A program made the translations under genes and the position numbers. Below are positions 7,443 to 16,178 of a DNA stretch of 64,000 nt, one piece after another. Under the pieces are notes generated by a model. It did no database searches. It was not told the DNA's origin and saw only the letters and a program-made list of their open reading frames with translations. How positions within the stretch are numbered: the stretch's first letter is position 1; each line of letters opens with the position of its first letter. The stretch comes from Croceimicrobium hydrocarbonivorans (GTDB taxonomy: Bacteria > Bacteroidota > Bacteroidia > Flavobacteriales > Schleiferiaceae): positions 1,123,501 through 1,187,500 of the forward strand of contig NZ_CP060139.1 of assembly GCF_014524565.1 (NCBI RefSeq), in the 5' to 3' direction.

Positions 7443-8873
7443 ATGAAAAAAGCCCTACTCCTTTTATTTACATTCGGTACCTTCAGCATGAGCGCCCAAG
7501 GTTTAATTAGCAATCAGCTACATCACGGTCATCAAGCCGAAGCGGAAGGAGCCATTGGCCCTCAATGTGGCTCGCACTTCCTAATGGTGGATCAGGACCA
7601 AAAAAAACCTGGCTATCTGGATGCCTCCAATAAGGCTCTGCAAAATATTATTGAGAATCTTGAGCACAAGTCCAAGACCAGTACTACCGCTACCTTAACC
7701 ATCCCGGTCGTATTTCATGTTGTCTATAATAATGGGGATGAAAATTTACCGGACTCGGTTTTCCAAAATCAAATCCGAGTTTTAAATGACAATTACAGTC
7801 GCCAAAATGCGGACACCAGTTCCCTGCGTCCCGAATTCCAACCTTATGTTGGAAATCCCAATATTCAATTCGTTTTAGCGAGCCAAGACCCGGATGGCAA
7901 TCCTACTAATGGCATTGCCCGAACCAGCACCAATGTGGAGCATTTTGGTGGTATCTTACCCTATGGCCCTAATCAATCCGCGCAAATTCAGCAATGGGTA
8001 GCCGATAGCTTATTCTATAATTTATTTCGGATCACCGAAGACAGTCTGGGTGGAGCCAGCGCCTGGGACACCGAGCGCTATCTTAATATCTGGGTTGGTG
8101 ACCTGCGCATTTTCGAACCGCAATTCAACAATTTTGAAGAGTTGGTTTTCTTAGGCTTAGCTCAGCCACCCGGTAATCATCCCAATTTTGCAGGTACGGG
8201 TTTCGACACCCTCCAATACAGTGACGGCGTATTGATGCACTATGTTGCAATCGGGCCTAATAACCCAATCGATTACCCTGCTGCCTATGCCAATTTAAAC
8301 AGCACTCTAGACGAAGGAGACCTGGTAAGTCATGAGGTGGGCCACTACCTTGGATTGCGTCATATTTGGGGAGATGGTGGCTGTTCCGCCGATGACTATA
8401 TCGATGACACCCCGCTTTCGAACAATTCCAATCAGTTTAGCTGCAACAAGCAAAGAAATTCCTGTGTGGACAGCATTGGCGGTGCCGATTTACCAGATAT
8501 GATTGAAAACTTCATGGACTACAGCGCAGATGCCTGCCTAAACTCCTTTACGGTCGATCAAGCGGCAGTGATGCGCGCAACCCTATTTACTTATCGTCCG
8601 AATGTATTTACCATCGGACAGGAAGAAATCGCCCTGGCTAGTAGCATTCAGTGCTTCCCTAATCCAAGCTCCGGAAAAATTAACATCGTTTCAAATGCCG
8701 ATCCACAAGATCTTCAAGTTAAGATTTTCAATAGCGCGGGAACATTGATTTCCGAAAACCACTTTCATTCTGAAACCAAAATTGAACTGAATTTGGAAGG
8801 ACCATCAGGACTGTATATCGTTCAAGTGAGCAGTGCTCAAGATCAGGTTAGTTTTAGAGTTTTGAAGCACTAA
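7443..8873 (+). CDS. Secreted pappalysin-type (M43) zinc metalloprotease with T9SS signal
   Basis: Counted from the ATG at 7443, the protein has 476 residues with a clear signal peptide (Met-Lys-Lys-Ala-Leu, cleavage after Ser-Ala-Gln at about 19). An in-frame ATG at 7383 would put 20 extra residues before the signal and is less likely. The catalytic motif His297-Glu-Val-Gly-His301-x5-His307 is the metzincin site of M43 pappalysins, followed by Asp-Asp-Thr-Pro and the Met-turn Asn-Phe-Met-Asp-Tyr. The last about 80 residues (Cys-Phe-Pro-Asn-Pro-Ser-Ser-Gly through Gly-Leu-Tyr-Ile-Val-Gln-Val) form a T9SS type A sorting domain. It is therefore exported and attached to the surface or released, probably for protein degradation. 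A terminator follows. Confidence 0.88.
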   Translation: MKKALLLLFTFGTFSMSAQGLISNQLHHGHQAEAEGAIGPQCGSHFLMVDQDQKKPGYLDASNKALQNIIENLEHKSKTSTTATLTIPVVFHVVYNNGDENLPDSVFQNQIRVLNDNYSRQNADTSSLRPEFQPYVGNPNIQFVLASQDPDGNPTNGIARTSTNVEHFGGILPYGPNQSAQIQQWVADSLFYNLFRITEDSLGGASAWDTERYLNIWVGDLRIFEPQFNNFEELVFLGLAQPPGNHPNFAGTGFDTLQYSDGVLMHYVAIGPNNPIDYPAAYANLNSTLDEGDLVSHEVGHYLGLRHIWGDGGCSADDYIDDTPLSNNSNQFSCNKQRNSCVDSIGGADLPDMIENFMDYSADACLNSFTVDQAAVMRATLFTYRPNVFTIGQEEIALASSIQCFPNPSSGKINIVSNADPQDLQVKIFNSAGTLISENHFHSETKIELNLEGPSGLYIVQVSSAQDQVSFRVLKH

Positions 8874-8902
8874 AAGAAAACCTTTTAAACCCATCAAAAA
8901 GC

Positions 8903-8940
8903 AAAAGGGCCTGGAATTAAGTTTTCAGGCCCTTTTGTTT
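8903..8940. terminator. Bidirectional intrinsic terminator
   Basis: AAAAGGGCCTG (8903-8913) pairs with CAGGCCCTTTT (8926-8936), with T-rich sequence on both sides. It lies between convergent genes, so it can end both the protease transcript (+) and the yifB/unknown-gene transcript (-). Confidence 0.85.
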
Positions 8941-9017
8941 AATAAATAATATAAGCTAGCAAGCTTCATAAATGAAGATCTTTAAAAAACATAAACACTT
9001 GAATCAAAGTCTATTGA

Positions 9018-9713
9018 CTACTCAACCTCCTTAATTAAAACTTGATAAACACCCTTATTAGCATAGCCATCAGCTTGCACCAAACCGGGCTTCAATTCAG
9101 ACAGGACCCAAGTCAAGCTTCTCAAATTCGTAACCTCTATTAAACGCGCCTCATCATTAGCTAAGAAGCATAAGGTCATCCCCTCACTTTTAGGGTTGAA
9201 ACGTATAAGGTAAATCCCTTGTTCCGTTTTCAAATCCACTTCATCAAAGTGCGCCTCCGAAAGAGCCGGTATCTCAGGAAAAGCTCTAAACTTCATTACA
9301 TCCCTAAAAGGATCATCCCAATCTAGCCAATCCGGGTGATCTAGTTGATTCCCTTCCAATAAAGCTTCCACCTCCTCATTCTTTAAAACCCTTGATTCAA
9401 GTGAGTAAGAGCCGCACACAGCATAAGACTTCCAAGTATTTAGTTCCGATCCCATAGCCTCATTGGAGCCTTTGATTTTAGCAAAAAGATGGCGTACATA
9501 GAAAAATGGAAATATGAAGATCAGTAGAATGCCCTCAAGGACCTCCTTAAACTTTGTTAATCTACTATAAGCAGAATAATATTCACTAAGCTCAAATTTC
9601 ACCTTAAGAATCTTTAATTCCTTGTTAGTTCTTAGAAACGGAAATCTAATATACCGCTGAGTACAATACCAAATAGTTCCGTAGCGGTATTTCCCTTTTA
9701 AAGTGAGCTGCAT
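9018..9713 (-). CDS. Hypothetical protein with one membrane segment
   Basis: I do not recognise this 231-residue protein. A basic N-terminal region (1-40) precedes one strongly hydrophobic segment (about 60-75, Ile-Leu-Leu-Ile-Phe-Ile-Phe). The rest is a soluble, acidic C-terminal domain containing Asp-His-Pro-Asp-Trp-Leu-Asp-Trp-Asp-Asp-Pro. The ATG begins 1 nt after the yifB stop codon, so the two are almost certainly co-transcribed and perhaps translationally coupled. Base composition is more A/T-rich than that of yifB. A shared function with yifB is not established, and proximity alone does not prove it. Confidence 0.6.
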   Translation of the reverse strand: MQLTLKGKYRYGTIWYCTQRYIRFPFLRTNKELKILKVKFELSEYYSAYSRLTKFKEVLEGILLIFIFPFFYVRHLFAKIKGSNEAMGSELNTWKSYAVCGSYSLESRVLKNEEVEALLEGNQLDHPDWLDWDDPFRDVMKFRAFPEIPALSEAHFDEVDLKTEQGIYLIRFNPKSEGMTLCFLANDEARLIEVTNLRSLTWVLSELKPGLVQADGYANKGVYQVLIKEVE

Positions 9714-9714
9714 C

Positions 9715-11253
9715 TTATGACACCCAAGCCTCCCGATCCAAGCTCCGATACTGTACCGCCTCCGCTACATGGTCGGCTTTAATCGATGAGGAACCTTCCA
9801 AATCCGCAATGGTGCGTGCCACCTTTAAAATGCGATCATAAGCCCGACCGCTAAGGTTTAGTCTTTCAATGGCCAATTTCAATAAATCCCGACTGCTTTT
9901 GTCCAAGGCACATACTTCTCTTAATTGCCGACTGTGCATTTGTGCATTGGCATAAATTCCTTGGCTTTTTTCAAAGCGATGATTTTGGAGTTCCCGAGCC
10001 TTTACTACTCTTTCACGTATGGCTTCACTGCTTTCCGCCATTTCGGTCTTTGCAATTTCGTCAAAGGATACGGGACTTACCTCTACATGGAGGTCAATTC
10101 GATCCAAAAGGGGCCCTGATATTCGATTGAGGTATTTCTGTACCGCCCCCGGCGCACATACGCAATCTTTGCTGGGATGATTAAAATAGCCACAGGGGCA
10201 GGGATTCATTGAAGCTACCAACATAAAAGAGGCCGGGAAGTCAACACTAAAACGAGCTCGGGAAATGGTTACTTTACGATCTTCCATGGGTTGCCGCATT
10301 ACCTCCAATACTGTTCTTTTAAATTCGGGCAATTCATCCAAGAAGAGAATCCCATTATGAGCCAAGCTGATCTCACCCGGCTGCGGGTATCCTCCGCCGC
10401 CTACCAGAGCGACATCAGAAATAGAATGATGTGGACTGCGATAAGGCCGCTCTGCCACCAAACTTTGCCCCTTCTCCAATCGTCCGGCCACGGAGTGTAT
10501 CTTGGTAGTTTCCAGAGCTTCCTGCATACTCATGGGAGGCAAAATTCCAGACATCCTCTTGGCTAACATGGTTTTACCTGCTCCTGGTGGACCAATTAAG
10601 AGCACATTATGGGCTCCAGCTGCGGCTATTTCCAATGCGCGTTTCACATTAGATTGACCCTTAACTTCCGAAAAATCAAAACTGGGTTCAATAGCCTTTT
10701 TCCGAAACTCATCTTCAATATTTATTCGCAAAGCCTCCATAGGCTTTTCACCACTTAAATGCTCGACTGTTTGCAAAATATTGGCGGCTCCAAATACTTT
10801 TATCCCCGAAACCATTGCCGCTTCTCGTGCATTTTCTTCCGGTAAAATAACGGACTTAAAGCCTTCCTTTCGCGCTTGTAATACCGATGCCAAAACTCCT
10901 TTCACCGGCACCAGACCACCATCAAGAGACAGCTCTCCAAGTATTAAATACTGCTGTAAATCAGGAAAATCCCTTTGCTGCGAGGCCGCCAGCACCCCTA
11001 TTGCAATGGGCAAGTCATAAGCAGAACCCTCCTTTCGAATATCAGCCGGAGCAAGGTTTACCGTAATTCGAAATCCGGGCCATTTCAAAGCATTATTTCG
11101 CAAGGCTGCCACAATTCTATGTTGACTTTCCTTTACCGCCGAATCGGGTAAACCCACTAAATAAAAATTAACTCCTTGATCCGTATGAGTCTCTACGGTT
11201 ATGGTTGTAGCAGTCACACCGAGCACGGCACTGCTATATGTTTTTACGAGCAT
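9715..11253 (-). CDS. yifB: YifB/ComM-family Mg-chelatase-like AAA+ ATPase
   Basis: The 512-residue protein has the complete YifB/ComM layout: an N-terminal Lon-protease-like (ChlI) domain (about 1-170), an AAA+ domain with Walker A Gly221-Pro-Pro-Gly-Ala-Gly-Lys-Thr228 and Walker B Ile-Leu-Phe-Leu-Asp-Glu-Leu, a Cys-containing insert (Asn-Pro-Cys-Pro-Cys-Gly-Tyr), and a C-terminal ComM helical domain. ComM in naturally competent bacteria is a branch-migration helicase that helps integrate imported DNA. Whether this organism is competent cannot be read here. It heads a two-gene unit with the unknown gene at 9018-9713. Confidence 0.93.
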   Translation of the reverse strand: MLVKTYSSAVLGVTATTITVETHTDQGVNFYLVGLPDSAVKESQHRIVAALRNNALKWPGFRITVNLAPADIRKEGSAYDLPIAIGVLAASQQRDFPDLQQYLILGELSLDGGLVPVKGVLASVLQARKEGFKSVILPEENAREAAMVSGIKVFGAANILQTVEHLSGEKPMEALRINIEDEFRKKAIEPSFDFSEVKGQSNVKRALEIAAAGAHNVLLIGPPGAGKTMLAKRMSGILPPMSMQEALETTKIHSVAGRLEKGQSLVAERPYRSPHHSISDVALVGGGGYPQPGEISLAHNGILFLDELPEFKRTVLEVMRQPMEDRKVTISRARFSVDFPASFMLVASMNPCPCGYFNHPSKDCVCAPGAVQKYLNRISGPLLDRIDLHVEVSPVSFDEIAKTEMAESSEAIRERVVKARELQNHRFEKSQGIYANAQMHSRQLREVCALDKSSRDLLKLAIERLNLSGRAYDRILKVARTIADLEGSSSIKADHVAEAVQYRSLDREAWVS

Positions 11254-11364
11254 ATTCAGGTTTTGGGTTAATCAAGAATCAGGTATAATTAATAGGCATT
11301 AGTTATCAAGCCCATCTAAGCATAAAAAATCATTCATCCGTCACTAAAGAACATTGATTAATAG

Positions 11365-11392
11365 TTGGTCGAATCAAAAATATTTACTTTTG
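11365..11392 (+). promoter_or_regulatory. Predicted promoter of the small gene before recA
   Basis: TTG at 11365-11367, a 17-nt spacer, and TACTTTTG at 11385-11392 match the Bacteroidota -33/-7 consensus. The start codon is at 11445, giving a leader of about 45 nt. Confidence 0.65.
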
Positions 11393-11444
11393 TATTTACC
11401 TTTTTTTAAAAGGATTTATTAAACGTTTAAAAACTCACAACAAC

Positions 11445-11702
11445 ATGTCTAGAGTACCAAAATCCGCACACACACCGAAACAAGTTGCCGAATACCTGAA
11501 GAGTCAAATTGCTGTTCGCGGAGAACGTGGTTTAAAAAATGCTTTCGCCGTTCAATTCTTCTCTCATTTTAGTGGAGAAGAACTGGAAGATATCATCGCT
11601 TCTTTCCAGCGTGAACTCAGCAAGCGTTCCGACGCCGAAATCGAGCGTTTACGCGGGATGTTGGAAGCAAAGAGCGGTAAAACTGTAGAACTGAAAGACT
11701 AG
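11445..11702 (+). CDS. Small conserved hypothetical protein
   Basis: This 85-residue charged, mainly helical protein has no signal peptide, membrane segment or cysteine. Its N-terminal half contains Val-Ala-Glu-Tyr-Leu-Lys-Ser and Arg-Gly-Glu-Arg-Gly-Leu; the C-terminal half looks like a helix rich in Glu, Arg and Leu (about 45-75). I recall no named family. It has its own promoter and a strong terminator, so it forms a single-gene transcript ahead of recA. A cytoplasmic regulatory or nucleic-acid-binding role is possible, but nothing in the sequence proves it. Confidence 0.7.
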   Translation: MSRVPKSAHTPKQVAEYLKSQIAVRGERGLKNAFAVQFFSHFSGEELEDIIASFQRELSKRSDAEIERLRGMLEAKSGKTVELKD

Positions 11703-11733
11703 TTCAACAGCTTCTAACCGTTTTAAAACGTTT

Positions 11734-11769
11734 AAGGCTCACTTCTGTGAAGAAGTGGGCCTTTTTTAT
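11734..11769 (+). terminator. Intrinsic terminator after the small gene
   Basis: AAGGCTCACTTC (11734-11745) pairs with GAAGTGGGCCTT (11752-11763) with one G.T pair, followed by a run of T. It separates the small gene from recA. Confidence 0.88.
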
Positions 11770-11793
11770 TGCCAAGCCAAGGCCTAAGCACCC

Positions 11794-11801
11794 TATATTT
11801 G
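11794..11801 (+). promoter_or_regulatory. Predicted -7 element of the recA promoter
   Basis: TATATTTG matches TAnnTTTG and lies 27 nt before the recA ATG. No well-spaced -33 TTG is visible; the nearest, at 11769-11771, is 22 nt away. No obvious SOS-type palindrome was seen. Confidence 0.45.
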
Positions 11802-11828
11802 CTATGAATAGATTTTAATACTGAGCAG

Positions 11829-12827
11829 ATGAGCGATGATAAAAGCGCCAAATTAAAGGCCCTAAAACTGACCCTCGATAAATTAGATAAAACATACGGT
11901 AAAGGTGCAGTGATGCGCATGGGTGATGCCGCGATTGAACAAATTGCCACCATCCCTTCCGGTTCTTTAGGTTTAGATTTAGCCCTGGGTGTTTCCGGAT
12001 ATCCACGTGGTAGGATTGTAGAAATTTACGGTCCTGAAAGCTCAGGTAAAACCACACTTACCTTACATGCCATTGCCGAAGTGCAAAAGCAAGGAGGTAT
12101 CGCTGCTTTTATTGATGCGGAGCATGCCTTTGACCGGGTCTATGCAGAAAACTTAGGAATCGATACCGAAGAACTGATTATCTCCCAGCCCGATAATGGT
12201 GAGCAAGCTTTAGAAATTGCAGATAACCTTATCCGCTCCGGAGCCATTGATCTAATCATCATCGACTCAGTTGCCGCCTTAACCCCTAAAAGCGAAATTG
12301 AAGGTGAAATGGGTGACAGCAAAATGGGACTTCAAGCCCGATTAATGTCACAAGCCCTGCGTAAATTAACCGGTACCATTAGCAAGACCAATTGCTGCTG
12401 CATCTTCATTAACCAATTGCGCGAAAAGATCGGTGTGATGTTCGGTAACCCCGAAACCACTACCGGTGGTAATGCCCTTAAATTCTACTCTTCAGTACGT
12501 TTGGATATCCGTCGTATCTCTCAAATCAAAGATTCGGAAGGGGTAACCGGAAACCGCGCTCGTGTGAAAGTGGTAAAAAACAAAGTGGCACCTCCTTTCC
12601 GTCAGGCAGAGTTCGACATCCTTTACGGAAAAGGTATTTCCAAAGTGGGTGAAATCATCGACCTCGGAGTAGATCATGAAATCGTGAAAAAATCCGGAAG
12701 TTGGTTTAGCTATGGCGACACCAAATTAGGACAAGGTCGCGATGCTGTTCGTCAATTATTGGAAGACAATCCTGAGTTGGCAGATGAAATTGAAAACAAA
12801 ATCAAAGAGAGCCTGGCCGCTAAATAA
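11829..12827 (+). CDS. recA: Recombinase RecA
   Basis: The 332-residue protein is a standard RecA. Walker A is Gly68-Pro-Glu-Ser-Ser-Gly-Lys-Thr75; the motif Leu-Ile-Ile-Ile-Asp-Ser-Val (Walker B), the Phe-Ile-Asn-Gln-Leu-Arg segment with loop L1/L2 regions, and the Gly-Asn-Ala-Leu-Lys-Phe-Tyr-Ser motif are all present. It forms filaments on single-stranded DNA for strand exchange and co-protease activity. The C-terminal tail is short and Lys/Glu-rich. It is a single gene bounded by terminators on both sides. No intein or frameshift is present. Confidence 0.98.
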   Translation: MSDDKSAKLKALKLTLDKLDKTYGKGAVMRMGDAAIEQIATIPSGSLGLDLALGVSGYPRGRIVEIYGPESSGKTTLTLHAIAEVQKQGGIAAFIDAEHAFDRVYAENLGIDTEELIISQPDNGEQALEIADNLIRSGAIDLIIIDSVAALTPKSEIEGEMGDSKMGLQARLMSQALRKLTGTISKTNCCCIFINQLREKIGVMFGNPETTTGGNALKFYSSVRLDIRRISQIKDSEGVTGNRARVKVVKNKVAPPFRQAEFDILYGKGISKVGEIIDLGVDHEIVKKSGSWFSYGDTKLGQGRDAVRQLLEDNPELADEIENKIKESLAAK

Positions 12828-12847
12828 GCCAGCCCTCTAAAACATTT

Positions 12848-12880
12848 TGCCGTCTTGATTTTATCAGGACGGCATTTTTA
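12848..12880 (+). terminator. Intrinsic terminator of recA
   Basis: TGCCGTCTTGAT (12848-12859) pairs with ATCAGGACGGCA (12863-12874) with one G.T pair and is followed by TTTTTATTTT. Confidence 0.88.
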
Positions 12881-12958
12881 TTTTGAGCATAGGCAGCCCT
12901 TTAGACTTTCTGCATCTAATCATTGCCTGAGCTGATGTAATAATTCAGTCGGCCTCCT

Positions 12959-12966
12959 TACTTTCG
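12959..12966 (+). promoter_or_regulatory. Predicted -7 element 4 nt before the TPR lipoprotein start
   Basis: TACTTTCG differs from TAnnTTTG by one base. It ends 4 nt before the ATG at 12971, the same spacing as several other genes here. A -33 element is not evident. Confidence 0.35.
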
Positions 12967-12970
12967 TATT

Positions 12971-14017
12971 ATGAGATTTTCGAGAAGCATTCTCCTTCTG
13001 GCCAGCCTTAGTTTGCTTGCCTGCAACAATGAGAACCCTAGCCCTAATAACAATCCTGGCACCCCTGCCGACAGTAGCCAGGCTTCGACCTCAAGCCCAA
13101 AGCCAAAATCAAGCTTAGATAGCCTGGATGCTATAATTGCCGCTGAACCCAATAATCTGGAAGCACTATCAGAAAGGGGCTTTGAAAAATTACAGCGCAA
13201 TGATCAGCAAGGCGCTTGGCTCGACTTCCAAAGAGCATTTAATGTAGACTCTACCTATCCGCCCTTATTACTTCATTTGGGCGAATTAAATATGCTTCGC
13301 AATCAAAGTAGAGAGGCCCGGAACCGATGGACCCAATGTGCAAACGTGGACCCGGAGAATATTGATTGCCGCTTAAATCTGGTTAAGCTGCATGCCAGTA
13401 TCCAAAACTTTGAACCTGCCCTGAAATACGCTAATGAGCTTATTGAGATTGACGAATATTTCGCTCCTGCCTATCTCTACAAAGGCATTATTGCGCGCGA
13501 CTCTCGCCATGACACAGACCTGGCCCTGCAGTTTTTCCAAAAAGCCACTGATTTAGATCAAGAAAATGTTGAAGCTCTCGATCTTCTAGGCGTAACCCTA
13601 GCATCCAGAGGGGATACCCTGGCACAGTACTACTACAAGCGCATTCTTGCCATTGAACCTAACAATGCAAAGATCTATTACAAATTAGGTGTTCATTACA
13701 TGAATATCGATGAGCTTAATCGCGCTATTGAAGCTTATACCAAAGCCACCCAATTGAACCCTAATGACGCCGATAGCTTCTACAACCTTGGCTATATCTT
13801 TACGGTAAAGGTGAAAGATTACCACGAAGCTCTGGATTATTACAGCAAAAGCATCCAGGCCAATCCTAATCAAAATTACAAGGCCCATTATGGCAAAGGC
13901 TACGCCTATGAAATGTTGGGTGATGTAATTAATGCTAAGAAAGAATACCTCAAAACCCTGGAATTACTCCCTGTTCATCAACCTGCCAAGGAAGGCCTCC
14001 AAAGGATTAGAAACTAA
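12971..14017 (+). CDS. TPR-repeat lipoprotein
   Basis: The 348-residue product starts with a lipoprotein signal ending in Leu-Leu-Ala-Cys18. A Ser/Pro/Asn-rich linker (about 20-50) follows, then at least six tandem tetratricopeptide repeats to the C-terminus, recognisable by repeated Ala-Leu-x-Tyr and Pro-x-Asn spacing such as Leu-Asn-Pro-Asn-Asp-Ala. It is a membrane-anchored protein-binding scaffold in the periplasm; the partner is unknown. The next short gene starts 1 nt after its stop, suggesting coupled translation. Confidence 0.85.
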   Translation: MRFSRSILLLASLSLLACNNENPSPNNNPGTPADSSQASTSSPKPKSSLDSLDAIIAAEPNNLEALSERGFEKLQRNDQQGAWLDFQRAFNVDSTYPPLLLHLGELNMLRNQSREARNRWTQCANVDPENIDCRLNLVKLHASIQNFEPALKYANELIEIDEYFAPAYLYKGIIARDSRHDTDLALQFFQKATDLDQENVEALDLLGVTLASRGDTLAQYYYKRILAIEPNNAKIYYKLGVHYMNIDELNRAIEAYTKATQLNPNDADSFYNLGYIFTVKVKDYHEALDYYSKSIQANPNQNYKAHYGKGYAYEMLGDVINAKKEYLKTLELLPVHQPAKEGLQRIRN

Positions 14018-14018
14018 G

Positions 14019-14339
14019 ATGAGCGATTGGTACCTGCACCTTAATTGGGACGATGAGGCCCATCAGAATTTTTACCAACATTACCGCAAGGCAGATCGCC
14101 AGGAGCAGGAATTAGCGCTTTTACATCAAGCTGAATTACTCAGCAAACATTTGGACAATACCACCCTAAAAGCCGCTGAGTCTCTATTGATTCTATGGAT
14201 GTCCCAACACTTCAATCAGGGAAATGCCGCCCAGGTTTATGAATTAATGCAAGCTATTTGCTCCCGAATTGGCGATCATGATCGGGCTAAAGATTTTAAG
14301 GAAAAGCTGGATAAGATTAATGCGTCCCTAAAGCGCTAA
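14019..14339 (+). CDS. Small hypothetical cytoplasmic protein
   Basis: The ATG at 14019 immediately follows the stop of the TPR gene and gives 106 residues; a longer in-frame reading from 13932 would overlap the TPR gene by 86 nt and is not needed. The protein is rich in helices and charge, with Trp-Tyr-Leu-His-Leu-Asn-Trp near the N-terminus, and has no signal peptide. It resembles a short TPR-like helical repeat protein, but I recognise no named family. Its 3' end overlaps the convergent phosphodiesterase gene by 23 nt. Confidence 0.65.
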   Translation: MSDWYLHLNWDDEAHQNFYQHYRKADRQEQELALLHQAELLSKHLDNTTLKAAESLLILWMSQHFNQGNAAQVYELMQAICSRIGDHDRAKDFKEKLDKINASLKR

Positions 14340-15249
14340 TCATGCGGGCTGGGTAATCCGTTATAATCCCATCCACAGCCCAAGCTTTTAATCTTTCCGC
14401 ATCCGTAATTTCATTGACCGTCCACGGAACCACTCTCATCCCTGAGGCCTGCAATTGCTTCACGGTAGCTTCACTTAAAAGTGAGAACTCACAGCTGTAA
14501 ATAGCCGGCACAAAACCCAAATCCTTAATTTGCTCCGCCGGACTGCGTTCCCCGTCTTCACTCAGATAAGCCAAAGATACTTGAGGGTATTTTTCATGCA
14601 TATAGCGCAAGGCCCGGGGATCAAAACTTTGGATGACTAAGCGATCTTCCAAACTGGCTTTAGCCAAGGTTTCCATTAGCCGATCGCAGTAAAACTCCAA
14701 GCTGGGATAATGCACTCCATCCCATTCGGGTTTCGACTTAATCTCAATATTGTAAAAAGGCTCTTCCCGGTTTACCATCAAAGCCGCTTCTTCCGCCTCC
14801 AGAATCACATCTAATAATCGAGGCTTAACCGCTTTAAGATGCTCCTGAGCCGGAAAACGATCATAGACCTTCGATCCACAATCACAGGCGGCGATTTCAG
14901 CATAAGTATAATGGAATAAATTACGATCGGCGAAATCGGACCATTCCTGGCCATTGGCATCCAAGCAGATGTCGCTATTAAACCAAGGTTCATGGGAAAG
15001 CAAGACTACCGAATCTTTACTGAGGACCACATCCATTTCCAGAGTTTTCACTCCTTCTTGCAAAGCCCTAAGCATAGCGGGAATAGTATTTTCTGGCGCT
15101 TCACCCCGTGCTCCGCGATGCCCTTGCCAATCAAAGGCTTCAGGTTCGCGAGTACCCGTTTTACAGGCAGCCAAGAGCCCGCAAAGTAAAATGATGAAAA
15201 GTTTATTTCCCCTTACGGGTTGCTTCACCAATCCAATCCCACATTTCAT
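14317..15249 (-). CDS. Glycerophosphodiester phosphodiesterase (lipoprotein)
   Basis: The 310-residue protein carries the GDPD signature Trp-Gln-Gly-His-Arg-Gly-Ala-Arg-Gly, Pro-Glu-Asn-Thr, then Glu-Met-Asp-Val and the late Gly-Ile-Ile-Thr-Asp-Tyr-Pro, so the TIM-barrel catalytic His-Arg, Glu and Asp set is complete. A lipobox (Leu-Leu-Ala-Ala-Cys29) anchors it in the periplasm, where it would split glycerophosphodiesters into glycerol-3-phosphate and an alcohol. With the ATG at 15249 it overlaps the upstream SDR gene by 47 nt. TTG at 15231 or GTG at 15228 would give a shorter, more typical signal peptide. Confidence 0.9.
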   Translation of the reverse strand: MKCGIGLVKQPVRGNKLFIILLCGLLAACKTGTREPEAFDWQGHRGARGEAPENTIPAMLRALQEGVKTLEMDVVLSKDSVVLLSHEPWFNSDICLDANGQEWSDFADRNLFHYTYAEIAACDCGSKVYDRFPAQEHLKAVKPRLLDVILEAEEAALMVNREEPFYNIEIKSKPEWDGVHYPSLEFYCDRLMETLAKASLEDRLVIQSFDPRALRYMHEKYPQVSLAYLSEDGERSPAEQIKDLGFVPAIYSCEFSLLSEATVKQLQASGMRVVPWTVNEITDAERLKAWAVDGIITDYPARMISALGTH

Positions 15250-16060
15250 CTGGAACAGCTTCTAAAAAGTTTAATTCTCCGGCACCTAATAACCATTCAC
15301 CACCGTCAATGGTAACAATCTCACCATTCATATAGCCCGCAAAATCACTTACCAAATAGGCCGCCAAATTGGCCAATTCCTGAAGATTACCAGCCCGCTT
15401 TAATGGTACCTGATTTTCCAATTTCAGCATATCCGGAATATCACCCGGCAATAATCGACTCCAGGCTCCTTCAGTTGGGAAGGGCCCTGGGGCAATGGCA
15501 TTAAATCGAATTCCATGACGAGCCCACTCTACAGCCAAGGAACGAGTCATAGCAGACACGCCCGCTTTAGCCATGGCGGAAGGCACTACAAAGGCAGATC
15601 CCGTTGCTGCATAGGTAGTGGTAATACTAAGTACCACCTTATTCTGCTCTTTTTTCTCAATCCATTTTTTACCGAAAGCCAAGGTGCAATTCTTGGTTCC
15701 TTTAAGTACAATATCGATTACCGCATCAAAGGCTCCAGGCGAAAGGCGCTCCGTAGGACTAATGAAGTTGCCAGCCGCATTATTAAGCAAAACATCAACT
15801 TTACCGTAATGGCTAATTACCCTATCGCGGAAAGCTTCTACCTCATCGTATTTACGCACATCACAGGAATAGGTAATAACCTCACTGCCTTTCTCAGCCA
15901 TCATTTCTTGAGCGGCCTTTTCGAGAACTTCAGCTCGTCGACCGCAAATAGCCAATTTAGCGCCAAGCTCGAGAAAGTACTCTCCCATCGCCCGACCTAA
16001 TCCGGTTCCTCCACCGGTAATTACGATCACTTTATCCTTTAAAGCTCCCTCGCGAAGCAT
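15203..16060 (-). CDS. SDR oxidoreductase, 2,4-dienoyl-CoA reductase-like
   Basis: From the ATG at 16060 the protein has 285 residues; in-frame ATGs at 16075 and 16084 are alternatives. The NAD(P) motif Thr-Gly-Gly-Gly-Thr-Gly-Leu-Gly is near the N-terminus, Asn-Asn-Ala-Ala-Gly follows, and the active site reads Thr-Tyr-Ala-Ala-Thr-Gly-Ser...Ser-Ala-Met-Ala-Lys-Ala-Gly. Instead of the usual Tyr-x3-Lys, the Tyr lies further upstream of the Lys, as in 2,4-dienoyl-CoA reductases. This points to reduction of unsaturated acyl-CoA in beta-oxidation. It overlaps the phosphodiesterase gene downstream. Confidence 0.85.
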   Translation of the reverse strand: MLREGALKDKVIVITGGGTGLGRAMGEYFLELGAKLAICGRRAEVLEKAAQEMMAEKGSEVITYSCDVRKYDEVEAFRDRVISHYGKVDVLLNNAAGNFISPTERLSPGAFDAVIDIVLKGTKNCTLAFGKKWIEKKEQNKVVLSITTTYAATGSAFVVPSAMAKAGVSAMTRSLAVEWARHGIRFNAIAPGPFPTEGAWSRLLPGDIPDMLKLENQVPLKRAGNLQELANLAAYLVSDFAGYMNGEIVTIDGGEWLLGAGELNFLEAVPDEMWDWIGEATRKGK

Positions 16061-16178
16061 TCCCTTGTGGGTCATGGTATGCATTTTTGTGAATGCGCAA
16101 GATAATTAAATATGCGCCGGAGGACTGCTTCTCCGAGCCAAGAAAAAATTAGCAACTTAGCCCCAAATTTAAAGACGA

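Noticed and set aside
11804-11818. A five-codon ATG...TAA frame in the recA leader
   Set aside because: It is so short that chance is the best explanation, and no pausing or attenuator structure accompanies it.
15515-16000. A 161-codon plus-strand frame opposite the SDR gene
   Set aside because: The SDR reading on the other strand has all family motifs; this frame has none.
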